The translations under genes and the position numbers were made by a program. A DNA stretch of 43,879 nucleotides from Actinomycetota bacterium (GTDB lineage: Bacteria > Actinomycetota > Actinomycetes > Nanopelagicales > Nanopelagicaceae). Shown piece after piece: positions 8,958 to 16,315 of the stretch. The notes below the pieces were generated by a model. It did not search any database and was not told where the DNA came from. It worked only from the letters and a program-made list of their open reading frames with translations. Every line of letters begins with the position of its first letter. The stretch's first letter is position 1. Where the stretch lies: assembly GCA_005800815.1 (NCBI GenBank), contig SYEK01000018.1, positions 1 through 43,879 of the forward strand. The letters run 5' to 3'.

Positions 8958-10290
8958 CGCGATACATCGCATCATCGGCTCTTCGCAGCAGATCTGGCGC
9001 GCCGTTATTTGCCGCAAGGCCGATACTGACACCGATTTGTATATGTTGATTCTCGATATTAAATGGATAACTCAACGTCGCACGCAGCGCCAGCGCAACA
9101 TCCATGGCTGACTCATAACTTCCCTCATATAAGACCCCAAACTCATCCCCACCTAATCGGGCAAGTAGTGCACCATGCGGTAGTGCTCGACTAAAGCGCA
9201 TTGCAACTTGTTGCAGGACCTTATCTCCTGCTACATGCCCATGTGAGTCGTTAACAGGTTTGAATCCATCCAGATCCAAGAGCATGAGCGAGCCATCTTT
9301 GCTCATGAAGTTCTCAATCTCTGATATCAAGGTGCGGCGATTAGGAAGCCCTGTTAACTCATCTGTGTGGGCCAAAATGCGCTCATGACCAATATTCCTA
9401 GCTGCCTTGAGTGCGATAGTCATTCGGATAAAGGCCAGAAGCAATGTCGCAATCGCCGGGATCAGGACAAAGTTAGGGAAGTATCCTGGACGAAGTGCGA
9501 TCAGAGCCAGGAGAGTGGCACTCAAGAAGACAGATAACGTGATGAAGATAGGACTGATATTTTTTTCATCTGCTGAGTCAGAGCCTTCAACCCAAAAACT
9601 CAATGAGATAAAGATAAGTCCCAGAAGCCAGCCATCATCGATGAGAGTGCCAAAGCTATAAGTATTATTGACGTGCATCCAGAGATAGAGAAAGTCAGTC
9701 AGAGAAAAGAAAAGGACCCCTACTGCAAGGATCAATCCACGTCTTGTAACACCCTGTGCAGCAAGAGCGGTAAAGGTCAGTGAAATCACGATCACATCAG
9801 CGATGGGATAGATGATGGCAAAAAAACTTTTGGTCAGGTCACCATCAAAGTGGGGCAGAATCGGATCGAGAAAAAATACTGTTCCCAAGGTCGTCAGGCC
9901 TAAACCTACGATTGAGGCATCAAATGCCTCGAGAGTTGAGAACCTACGGCTGGGTGATATCAATCGGGGTAGGCCCAGGATTAGAAAGGGATAGAAGAGC
10001 AGATATGCGATATTTGAGAGCAGTTGGGTGGGTGCCTCAATAGTCAAGTACGAGGACAGACTCGAGAGTAATGCGCCAACTGACCAGACTGCAAGAGCCA
10101 GAGCGATGAAAGGTTGTGCATAGCGATCATTGATCCTTGGAGCGCTAGTCACAGTCAGAATTGCACAGAGAGCAATGGCGTTATAGAGGTAAAGCTCGCT
10201 CCAAATCCCTTTCATGGTGGGGTAGAGAGTCAAGAGGAGATGGAGTATCAAAAGGATGGGGCCAATCCAGAGCAGAGGCCTAGTGCGCAT
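8923..10290 (-). CDS. Membrane-bound diguanylate cyclase (GGDEF)
   Basis: This 455-residue protein has about nine or ten hydrophobic helices in residues 1-285, then a GGDEF domain (about 300-455). It begins with the typical linker HTDELTGLPNRR, followed by MLLDLDGFKPVNDSHGH, and has an intact GGDEF at residues 380-384. It should make the second messenger cyclic di-GMP at the inner membrane face. The place of the inhibitory RxxD site before GGDEF reads PHGA, so product inhibition through that site is unlikely. No PAS or EAL domain is present. The input domain is an undefined multi-helix sensor. TAATTT lies six bases before the ATG, so a leaderless start is likely. The 3' end overlaps the photolyase gene. 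Confidence 0.92.
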   Translation of the reverse strand: MRTRPLLWIGPILLILHLLLTLYPTMKGIWSELYLYNAIALCAILTVTSAPRINDRYAQPFIALALAVWSVGALLSSLSSYLTIEAPTQLLSNIAYLLFYPFLILGLPRLISPSRRFSTLEAFDASIVGLGLTTLGTVFFLDPILPHFDGDLTKSFFAIIYPIADVIVISLTFTALAAQGVTRRGLILAVGVLFFSLTDFLYLWMHVNNTYSFGTLIDDGWLLGLIFISLSFWVEGSDSADEKNISPIFITLSVFLSATLLALIALRPGYFPNFVLIPAIATLLLAFIRMTIALKAARNIGHERILAHTDELTGLPNRRTLISEIENFMSKDGSLMLLDLDGFKPVNDSHGHVAGDKVLQQVAMRFSRALPHGALLARLGGDEFGVLYEGSYESAMDVALALRATLSYPFNIENQHIQIGVSIGLAANNGAPDLLRRADDAMYRAKREGLGVCRL

Positions 10291-10355
10291 TCACTTAAAT
10301 TAAGTAGATAGATACCAAGAATGAATAGGGAGAACCCCATCACCCCAGATAGGTA

Positions 10356-10383
10356 AAGGAGATTTCCCTGAGAGCAACTCCTT
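10356..10383 (-). terminator. Weak hairpin after the secreted-protein gene
   Basis: Bases 10356-10361 and 10378-10383 are complementary (AAGGAG/CTCCTT) around a 16-base loop, just beyond the stop of the leftward gene at 10386. There is no T tract, so termination is uncertain. Confidence 0.3.
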
Positions 10384-10385
10384 GT

Positions 10386-10994
10386 TTAAAAGCCGTTGGA
10401 GCAAATTAACTTAGCATTTTCCTTTGTATTTGCAATATCTGCCTTCAACAGTGCAGGCTGATTTGTTGCAGTTGATCTCGATGATTCAAGTTTTTTGATG
10501 CTCAATGTGATTGCATTGATTTTACTCGTATATGCCCGCACAGCCGCTGTCCATGATGCCACTGCAGCTGTGAGTGACTTCTTTTCTACATCAAGCTTTG
10601 CTGCGGCGAGTTTTGCCTGGGTCTCAGTAAGTTTTGCCTGGGTCTCAGTAAGTTTTGCCTGGGTGAGGGCTAACTCTGCTTTTTCATTTGTGATTCCAAG
10701 ATCAATTACTGGTATTTGAGCGGCAAGTTTTAAAGTGATGTCAGCAGCGTCTTTGGCAGCCTTAAGGTAGGCGTTAGCTGAGTTTAGACAGTCAAGGGAT
10801 AACCAGGTTAGTTTCTTACTTGTAGAGAGAGGATTCGTCCCACACTTATACTTGAATCCAGACTGACTTATTGTGGCGCCAGATTTTTTGCATGCGACAC
10901 CATTTGAGATCTTTGGCGCAGCCGTGGCTGGGGCTGCAATCATCACCCCACCAGTGACGGTGAGTGCGATAAAAATCGTTGCGAGCTTGTGCAT
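10386..10994 (-). CDS. Secreted coiled-coil protein with CKKSG/YKCG cysteine module
   Basis: I do not recognise a named family. The 202-residue product has a signal peptide (about residues 1-26, ending in APATAA). A short cysteine module follows, with CKKSGAT, then KYKCGTNPL, then LTWLSLDC. Residues about 70-190 are helical and Ala/Lys/Leu/Thr-rich. They include an exact heptad repeat LTETQAK-LTETQAK-L, a coiled coil encoded by a 21-base tandem repeat. A last cysteine lies near the C-terminus (LICSNGF). GGAGG at 11001-11005, six bases before the ATG, is one of the best ribosome-binding sites in the window, suggesting high expression. Likely location is the cell surface or outside. I recall similar cysteine modules on other secreted proteins of freshwater actinobacteria, but could not check. 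Confidence 0.8.
   Translation of the reverse strand: MHKLATIFIALTVTGGVMIAAPATAAPKISNGVACKKSGATISQSGFKYKCGTNPLSTSKKLTWLSLDCLNSANAYLKAAKDAADITLKLAAQIPVIDLGITNEKAELALTQAKLTETQAKLTETQAKLAAAKLDVEKKSLTAAVASWTAAVRAYTSKINAITLSIKKLESSRSTATNQPALLKADIANTKENAKLICSNGF
10611..10664. repeat. 21-base in-frame tandem repeat (2.6 copies)
   Basis: Two exact copies of a 21-base unit (10611-10631 and 10632-10652) are followed by 12 bases of a third. The unit encodes the heptad LTETQAK on the minus strand. A unit length divisible by three means copy-number changes keep the frame. Confidence 0.93.
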
Positions 10995-11101
10995 GAAAAA
11001 CCTCCGAGTTGAATGGGTTAAGAGTAGCCAGGGGAGTTTGAGAAAACGCTAATAACTCGCCAAGAGAGGAGTGAATTTACTGTGAGTCTTAATCACACTC
11101 T

Positions 11102-11869
11102 CTAGCGGCGTTGCTTGACCCGAACACGCATCCCCAGCCTTCGAACTAGGGCCCGTGGGGCGATACCTATAACCAGAGTTAATACTTTGTACTGCCAGCC
11201 CGGGACAGAGATCGCCTTACCTTTAAGTGCATCACTCCAGGCTTTGGCGACGAGTCGGCCGGTATCTAGCCACATAAAGGAGGGCAGAGCCTTCATGGAC
11301 ATGCGAGCACGCTGATGAAACTCGGTTCGAGTAAAGCCTGGACACAGTGCGCTGACATGGATCTTCGTCCCAGCCAACTCAGTATGCAGAGACTCAGAGA
11401 GCACGGTCAGATAAGACTTTGCCGCGCTATAACTTCCACCAGCAATGAAACTTGCAACCGATGAGATGTTGATGATGACTCCTTTGTCACGCGCCTTCAT
11501 CCCTGGAAGTACCACATGCATCAGTCGCATCGGTGTGCGCACTAGGACATCAAAGAGATCCTGCTCATCCCTCAACTCACTCACGGTGAAAGCCTTGTTG
11601 ATTCCAAAGCCTGCGTTGTTGATCAGGACCTCTATCTCATGTTCGATGATATATTTTTCAACAGTTGCACATCCCATGTCAGTAGATAAATCGGCCTGTA
11701 TGACGAGTGTCTGAACGCCATACGTGCTTGCAAGCCCAGCGGCCCGTTCGTTCAGGCGCGATAGATCACGAGCCACAAGGACGATATTGTAATTTTTGGA
11801 TGCAAGCAGGCGTGTGAAGCTTTCACCAATTCCTACAGTCGCACCGGTCACTAACGCCCAGGATCGCAT
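11102..11869 (-). CDS. Short-chain dehydrogenase/reductase
   Basis: This 255-residue NAD(P)-dependent oxidoreductase has a Rossmann fold: TGATVGIG at residues 8-15, the NNAG motif at 84-87, and the active-site pair Tyr147/Lys151 in YSAAK with serines at 136-137. The class is the DltE/short-chain dehydrogenase type, whose members act on varied acyl, keto or sterol-like substrates. The substrate is not evident. The C-terminus is hydrophobic then very basic (MRVRVKQRR), which may bring it to the membrane. It starts 10 bases after the stop of the GMC oxidoreductase and has an AGAGGG ribosome-binding site, so the two are probably co-transcribed and may act on related substrates. Confidence 0.92.
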   Translation of the reverse strand: MRSWALVTGATVGIGESFTRLLASKNYNIVLVARDLSRLNERAAGLASTYGVQTLVIQADLSTDMGCATVEKYIIEHEIEVLINNAGFGINKAFTVSELRDEQDLFDVLVRTPMRLMHVVLPGMKARDKGVIINISSVASFIAGGSYSAAKSYLTVLSESLHTELAGTKIHVSALCPGFTRTEFHQRARMSMKALPSFMWLDTGRLVAKAWSDALKGKAISVPGWQYKVLTLVIGIAPRALVRRLGMRVRVKQRR

Positions 11870-11879
11870 TACGCCCTCT

Positions 11880-13547
11880 TCAAACTCTCAGTGCACCGAT
11901 CGCATGAGCTGGAACAAAGGGTTGATGTGGAGCAATCGCGGAGATGCGTCGATAGGGTGCGCTCTGTTGTGGACGCGGATCCGCCTCACCTTTGTTAGGC
12001 CACATGGACAAGGCACGCTCGGCCTGTGCGGTGATGGTAAGCGATGGATTGACCCCCAGATTCGCTGTGATGGTCGAGCCATCGACGATATGCAGAGATG
12101 GATAGTTATAGACGCGATGATATGGATCGATCACACCACGATCGGCGCTATCTCCAATCACGCATCCACCGACAAAGTGAGCGGTAAAGGGTGCATCAAT
12201 CAGGTCACCGACGTGACCCCCTGCGATACCTCCATATTTATCTGCGATACGCCGCACGACCTCATTGGCGGCAGGGATATATGTTGCATTCGGCTTTGAT
12301 AAATCATTAGTGGATGTCAGATGCCATCCAAACAGTCCGCGTTTTCCTCTTACAGTCACAGATGAGTCCACGTTCTGCATCGTGAGTGCAATGACAGTGC
12401 GCTGACTCCATCTGCGCACATTCAAAATCTTTCCAAGAAGAGTTGGGTTGGCGATGAACTGGCGAAGCCAATGCTTCCTGCGCCCCTTGGAGGCATATCC
12501 ATCGGTCATGATGGTCTGGAGTAAGCCCATGAAGTTACTACCCTTGCCATACCTGACTGGCTCAATATGAGTGTGCTCATCGGGGAAAAACGATGATGTG
12601 ATCGCACTTCCAGCACTGAAATCGATATCAGTATTTGGCATCATGGCACCGGTGAGTGCCTCACTGTTCGTTCGAGAGAGCTGGCCAAGATGATTGGACA
12701 ATTGTGGAAGAGACTTCACCTTCATCTTGTGCAGAAGTTTTTGTGTGTTGTATGTGCCAGCAGCGACGATGACGTGGTCGGCCTCGAATCGAATGACACT
12801 AGCAAATGGATCATTGCTCTTGACGGCGCGGATATCCCAAGTCCCATCAGCATTGTGTGAGAATGATTTGACAGTGGTCATCGGGAAAACCTTCGCTCCT
12901 GCAGATTCGGCCAACCCTAGGTAGTTCTTTGGCAGAGTGTTTTTCGCATTGAATTGACATCCAGTCATACATGCACCACATTGTTGGCAGCCAACTCGAC
13001 CTGGGCCAACGCCACCAAAGTATGGATCCTTGGCAGAAACACCTTTACCATCACCAAAATAAATCCCCAGATCGGCCATTTTGAATGTATGCCCGACACC
13101 CATCTCATCTGCGACCTCTTTCATCGCTTGATCACTGGGCGAAAAATATGGATTCTCAGCCACACCTAACATGCGACGGGCCTGGTCATACCATGGCGCT
13201 AACTCGGATTTCCAATCCGTTATCGCAGCCCACTGCGGATCCTGAAAATACTCATCACCCGGTTGATAGAGAGTATTTGCATAGACAAGTGAGCCTCCAC
13301 CGACTCCAGCACCTGCAAGGATCAGGACATCTGGGAGTACATGAATACGTTGGATTCCATAACAACCGATTAAGGGGGCATAGAGAAATTTGCGCAAGCG
13401 CCAAGATGTCTTTGGAAAATCCTGATCTCGAAAGCGTCGTCCTGCCTCAAGTACTGCGACGCTATAACCCTTCTCACGCAGACGCAGAGCAGAGACCGAT
13501 CCACCAAAGCCAGAACCGATGATCACAACGTCAAAGATCTTCTTCAT
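11880..13547 (-). CDS. ChoD-like GMC-family FAD oxidoreductase with cysteine cluster
   Basis: This 555-residue flavoprotein starts with the FAD-binding fingerprint VVIIGSGFGGSVSALRL. A second flavin segment is AGAGVGGGSLVYAN near residue 78, and the C-terminal GMC signature is VVDGS-type followed by ANLGVNPSLTITAQAERA. It resembles actinobacterial ChoD, annotated as cholesterol oxidase, although the true substrate of that family is unclear to me. A CX2CX2CX3C cluster (Cys187, 190, 193, 197) sits in the middle, a pattern able to hold an iron-sulfur centre. No signal peptide is visible. TAGACT lies seven bases before the ATG, which suggests a leaderless start. It leads a two-gene operon with the SDR. 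Confidence 0.9.
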   Translation of the reverse strand: MKKIFDVVIIGSGFGGSVSALRLREKGYSVAVLEAGRRFRDQDFPKTSWRLRKFLYAPLIGCYGIQRIHVLPDVLILAGAGVGGGSLVYANTLYQPGDEYFQDPQWAAITDWKSELAPWYDQARRMLGVAENPYFSPSDQAMKEVADEMGVGHTFKMADLGIYFGDGKGVSAKDPYFGGVGPGRVGCQQCGACMTGCQFNAKNTLPKNYLGLAESAGAKVFPMTTVKSFSHNADGTWDIRAVKSNDPFASVIRFEADHVIVAAGTYNTQKLLHKMKVKSLPQLSNHLGQLSRTNSEALTGAMMPNTDIDFSAGSAITSSFFPDEHTHIEPVRYGKGSNFMGLLQTIMTDGYASKGRRKHWLRQFIANPTLLGKILNVRRWSQRTVIALTMQNVDSSVTVRGKRGLFGWHLTSTNDLSKPNATYIPAANEVVRRIADKYGGIAGGHVGDLIDAPFTAHFVGGCVIGDSADRGVIDPYHRVYNYPSLHIVDGSTITANLGVNPSLTITAQAERALSMWPNKGEADPRPQQSAPYRRISAIAPHQPFVPAHAIGALRV

Positions 13548-13599
13548 TCCCGGGAGTCTATCTTGAGCCTAAATTCATGGCAGGATTGGTTCTTCATAG

Positions 13600-13672
13600 G
13601 TCCTCGTAGCTCAGTGGATAGAGCAACCGCCTCCTACGCGGTAGGTCGCAGGTTCAACTCCCGCCGAGGACA
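13600..13672 (+). tRNA. tRNA-Arg (anticodon CCT)
   Basis: The cloverleaf folds with acceptor GTCCTCG/CGAGGAC, discriminator A, anticodon stem ACCGC/GCGGT and loop CTCCTAC, giving anticodon CCT, which reads AGG. CCA is not encoded. The T stem GCAGG/CCCGC has an A-C mismatch at its middle pair (bases 13650 and 13662), which is unusual. It lies between two leftward genes. A possible -35 TTGAGC (13563-13568) is placed correctly, but the -10 region is poor. Confidence 0.95.
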
Positions 13673-13679
13673 CGATTTT

Positions 13680-15785
13680 TCAATGCTTCAAGGTGAAGCG
13701 CTGTAATGCTTTAGGCGCCCACCAGTTGCTTTCGCCAAATAACCGCATGAGCGCTGGGACCAGCAAGGCACGCACGATCGTGGCATCTAGGAGTACCGCC
13801 AAGGCGACGCCAAAGCCGAGCATTTTAATCGATGTGACCCCACTGGTGATGAAAGTTGCGAAGACAACTGCCAGCAAGACTGCAGCGGCGGTAATGATGC
13901 GAGCCGAGCGCTGTAACCCAACGGCCACAGATTCAACGTTTGATTTTCCCGCAAGATGTTCCTCACGGATACGCGATAGTAGAAAGAGTTCATAATCCAT
14001 CGATAGACCAAAGACGACCACAGCCACCAGGATCACTGTGCCCGTATCGAGGGTGCCCGTGACAGTGAAGTCACCTACAAGCCATTTGAGATGACCATCG
14101 ATGAAGATCCATGTGATAGCACCGAGTGTGGCACAAAGTGAGAGAGCGTTGAGAATGATCGCTTTAATCGGCAGAATGATGGAGCCTGTAAAGATAAAGA
14201 TCAGTATCAAGACGCTCAATGCAATCCAACCAAGTGCTAACGGAAGTTTGTCTGCGATTCCATCCTGTGAGTCGGTGAAATCTGCGGCAGAGCCACCAAT
14301 CAACGTTCCCTCTGGTCGCTCCAAGGCACGAATTTCATGGATGACTCTCTCTGATGCTGTGCTCCGTGATGCAAGAGAGGAGATGACTTGAACGCGAATA
14401 TCCTCTCCAAAAACTTCAAGTGCACCGACTTTGGTAATTCCATCAATTTTCTTAACCTTGGTAAGAAATGTGGATATTTGATCCTCTTGACCTACACCCT
14501 TGGGGACTACCACCTCAATAGGGCTACCCACCAACCCATCAAAGCGAGTCTCGATAATGTGTGAGGAGAGAGCTGCCCGATTTGATGCGGGTAAAACACG
14601 TGAATCGACCTGTGCGAATGCAATATTGAGAACTGGCGCTGCCATGATGCCTAGCATGAGAAGAGATGCGATTACTACTGGTAGTGGTCTATGCATGACC
14701 GCGCGAGCAGTGCGTGCCCACCGACCATCTTCTTTTGGCGTAATCGCACCACGTCGAACAACACCCTTATCCACTCTCTCACCCAAGATCGCAAGTAGAG
14801 ATGGGAGAGCAAGGACAGCACCGATAATGGCGAGAGAGATGACGGCGATTCCTGCATAACCAAATGACTTTAAGAAATCCAATGGAAAGAAAAGTAGTGA
14901 GGCCATCGTCACGAGAACGGTCAAACCTGAATAGAAGACGGTTTTGCCGGCAGTTGCAACGGTTGTGATAACTGATTGCTCAACGCTCTTCCCATGGTGG
15001 AGCTCCTCACGGAAGCGATTCACCATGAGAAGTGCATAATCGATTCCAAGGCCTAAACCCAGGCCGGTAATGAGGTTGAGAGCAAAGACACTGACATTAG
15101 TGAAGTGACTCAAGAGGAATATCAAGAAGAAAGAGCTCAGAATCGCCGTGATACCCACAAACAAGGGCATCGCCGATGCAACTAATGCTCCAAATACAAA
15201 TATCAATAAGAGAAATGTCAGAGGTATGGCGATTGACTCGGCCAGAACTAAATCTTTTTCGATTCGCTCATTGATTGCATGAGTGATTACTCCTGCGCCA
15301 CCGGCATAGACCTGCAAGCCCTGGTAATCACCGTCAAAATCTCTTTGGATCTGTGCACCAAGTGCGCTGAATCCATCCCAATCATCCGCCTTGAAATCGG
15401 CGTATACGAGGATAAATGAGGCTTTGCCATCTTGTGATTTCATTGATGGGGCACCACCTGTTGACCAGTACGAGTATGTCTTGGTAACCCCTTTTATTGC
15501 ACTAATCTCTCTCTCCAACGCAAGAGCTCTTGTACTTACCGCTGGATCATCTACACTTGAGGTCGAGTCCACAACCAATGTCACAACAGGCTCTTGAACT
15601 TTGAATTTATTGATTATGTAATCCGTGGCCTTGTAGGACTCGCTAGCCTTGTCAGAGTAGCCACCGCTATCTAGTCGTCCAAATGCTTGAAAGCCGATAG
15701 CACCTGCTGCGATGGTGCCCAAGAGGAATAGGGTGAGGGTCAATTTGCTACTTCTGACGATGAATCGGCCTAGCTTCTCAAACAC
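13680..15785 (-). CDS. MMPL family (RND-type) transporter
   Basis: This 701-residue protein has two repeats. Each has one helix, a large outside domain (about residues 35-175 and 385-510), and five or six helices. The paired motifs GLGIDYALLMVNRFREE (first half) and GLSMDYELFLLSRIREE (second half) carry the transmembrane aspartates used for proton coupling in RND and MMPL pumps. Actinobacterial relatives export lipids or drugs. The substrate is unknown. GTG at 15785 is the start, with GGGAG six bases upstream. It ends eight bases from tRNA-Arg, on the opposite strand. No TetR regulator lies next to it, unlike many MMPL genes. Confidence 0.93.
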   Translation of the reverse strand: MFEKLGRFIVRSSKLTLTLFLLGTIAAGAIGFQAFGRLDSGGYSDKASESYKATDYIINKFKVQEPVVTLVVDSTSSVDDPAVSTRALALEREISAIKGVTKTYSYWSTGGAPSMKSQDGKASFILVYADFKADDWDGFSALGAQIQRDFDGDYQGLQVYAGGAGVITHAINERIEKDLVLAESIAIPLTFLLLIFVFGALVASAMPLFVGITAILSSFFLIFLLSHFTNVSVFALNLITGLGLGLGIDYALLMVNRFREELHHGKSVEQSVITTVATAGKTVFYSGLTVLVTMASLLFFPLDFLKSFGYAGIAVISLAIIGAVLALPSLLAILGERVDKGVVRRGAITPKEDGRWARTARAVMHRPLPVVIASLLMLGIMAAPVLNIAFAQVDSRVLPASNRAALSSHIIETRFDGLVGSPIEVVVPKGVGQEDQISTFLTKVKKIDGITKVGALEVFGEDIRVQVISSLASRSTASERVIHEIRALERPEGTLIGGSAADFTDSQDGIADKLPLALGWIALSVLILIFIFTGSIILPIKAIILNALSLCATLGAITWIFIDGHLKWLVGDFTVTGTLDTGTVILVAVVVFGLSMDYELFLLSRIREEHLAGKSNVESVAVGLQRSARIITAAAVLLAVVFATFITSGVTSIKMLGFGVALAVLLDATIVRALLVPALMRLFGESNWWAPKALQRFTLKH

Positions 15786-15807
15786 ACCCGACTCCCGTTT
15801 CTACATC

Positions 15808-15813
15808 TAGAAT
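15808..15813 (+). promoter_or_regulatory. -10 element (TAGAAT) for the 38-residue ORF
   Basis: TAGAAT, close to the TATAAT consensus, lies seven bases before the ATG at 15821. This fits leaderless transcription. No clear -35 box is seen. Confidence 0.45.
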
Positions 15814-15820
15814 GCTCTTC

Positions 15821-15937
15821 ATGAGTGAAATATTCCCAAAAGTCACTTCCGATGAGATTGATCCGCAAGCTGGGGCAGACTCTGCCCAACGCGATGAGGA
15901 TATTGCTTCAGATAAACCACCGCATCATGAGAATTAA
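15821..15937 (+). CDS. Possible small acidic protein (38 residues)
   Basis: This is a short ORF, and I recognise no family. The product begins MSEIFPKVTSDEID and is rich in Asp and Glu, with few hydrophobic residues, so it is probably disordered and cytoplasmic. Three things favour a real gene. A good -10 box is placed for a leaderless start at this ATG. There is no better use for the space. The stop overlaps the stop of the convergent zinc-ribbon gene by exactly four bases, the same arrangement as the csp/DUF2530 and acyl-CoA dehydrogenase/cyclo-ligase pairs nearby. An in-frame ATG at 15812 overlaps the -10 box and is less likely. It could still be a chance ORF. Confidence 0.42.
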   Translation: MSEIFPKVTSDEIDPQAGADSAQRDEDIASDKPPHHEN

Positions 15938-16212
15938 TCCACCTTTGATGTCGAGGCTGCAGGCGCAGTTGGAGCAGGCGCAGTTGGAGCAGGGGTTGTT
16001 GGAGCAGGGGTTGTGCTCTCCCCCGTTGTTTTCTTTGCAACTGAGTCGGTTTTATAAAAACCAGAGCCTTTGAAGACAACACCTACAGCAGAGTAAATCT
16101 TTCGAATCTCACCCGAGCATTCGGGGCAACTCGTTAAGGAGTTATCGGAGAAGGATTGAATCGCCTCGAACTCGTGAGAGCAGGCGGTGCATGCGTATTG
16201 ATAGGTAGGCAT
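15934..16212 (-). CDS. FmdB-type zinc-ribbon protein with Pro/Ala/Thr-rich tail
   Basis: This 92-residue protein starts MPTYQYACTACSHEFE. It has two cysteine pairs, CTAC and CPEC, that form the zinc ribbon of the FmdB putative regulatory family (about residues 1-45). A segment with SAVGVVFKGSGFYKTD follows, also typical of the family, then a low-complexity tail of (A/T)PTAP-like repeats. The frame is open upstream to 16350, but the conserved N-terminus and a GGAG eight bases before the ATG fix the start at 16212. The function is not established. A role in DNA or protein binding is usually assumed. Confidence 0.88.
   Translation of the reverse strand: MPTYQYACTACSHEFEAIQSFSDNSLTSCPECSGEIRKIYSAVGVVFKGSGFYKTDSVAKKTTGESTTPAPTTPAPTAPAPTAPAASTSKVD
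15959..16018. repeat. 15-base tandem repeat, four units
   Basis: Units start at 15959, 15974, 15989 and 16004. The first two are identical, the third differs at a few bases and the fourth diverges at its end. The repeat encodes five-residue Ala/Pro/Thr units in the tail of the zinc-ribbon protein on the minus strand and keeps the frame. Confidence 0.88.
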
Positions 16213-16315
16213 ATCGGCTCCGAATCCTGGTGATAGACCCTCTTTGGGGTAGATACCAAGTCTAAAGAAGTGGCACGATAGGGTCGAATCCAGATGAGAA
16301 AACAGAGGGAGTGCG

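Noticed and set aside
13085..13522. 145-residue plus-strand frame inside the GMC oxidoreductase gene
   Set aside because: His/Pro-rich composition typical of an antisense frame; the minus-strand product has FAD and cysteine motifs.
13600..13679. tRNA-Arg as an integration (att) site of a mobile element
   Set aside because: No integrase, no repeated tRNA 3' end and no change of gene style on either side.
15959..16018. Short tandem repeats as a possible CRISPR array
   Set aside because: Units are 15 bases, contiguous without spacers, and lie in frame in a coding sequence; no cas genes are near.
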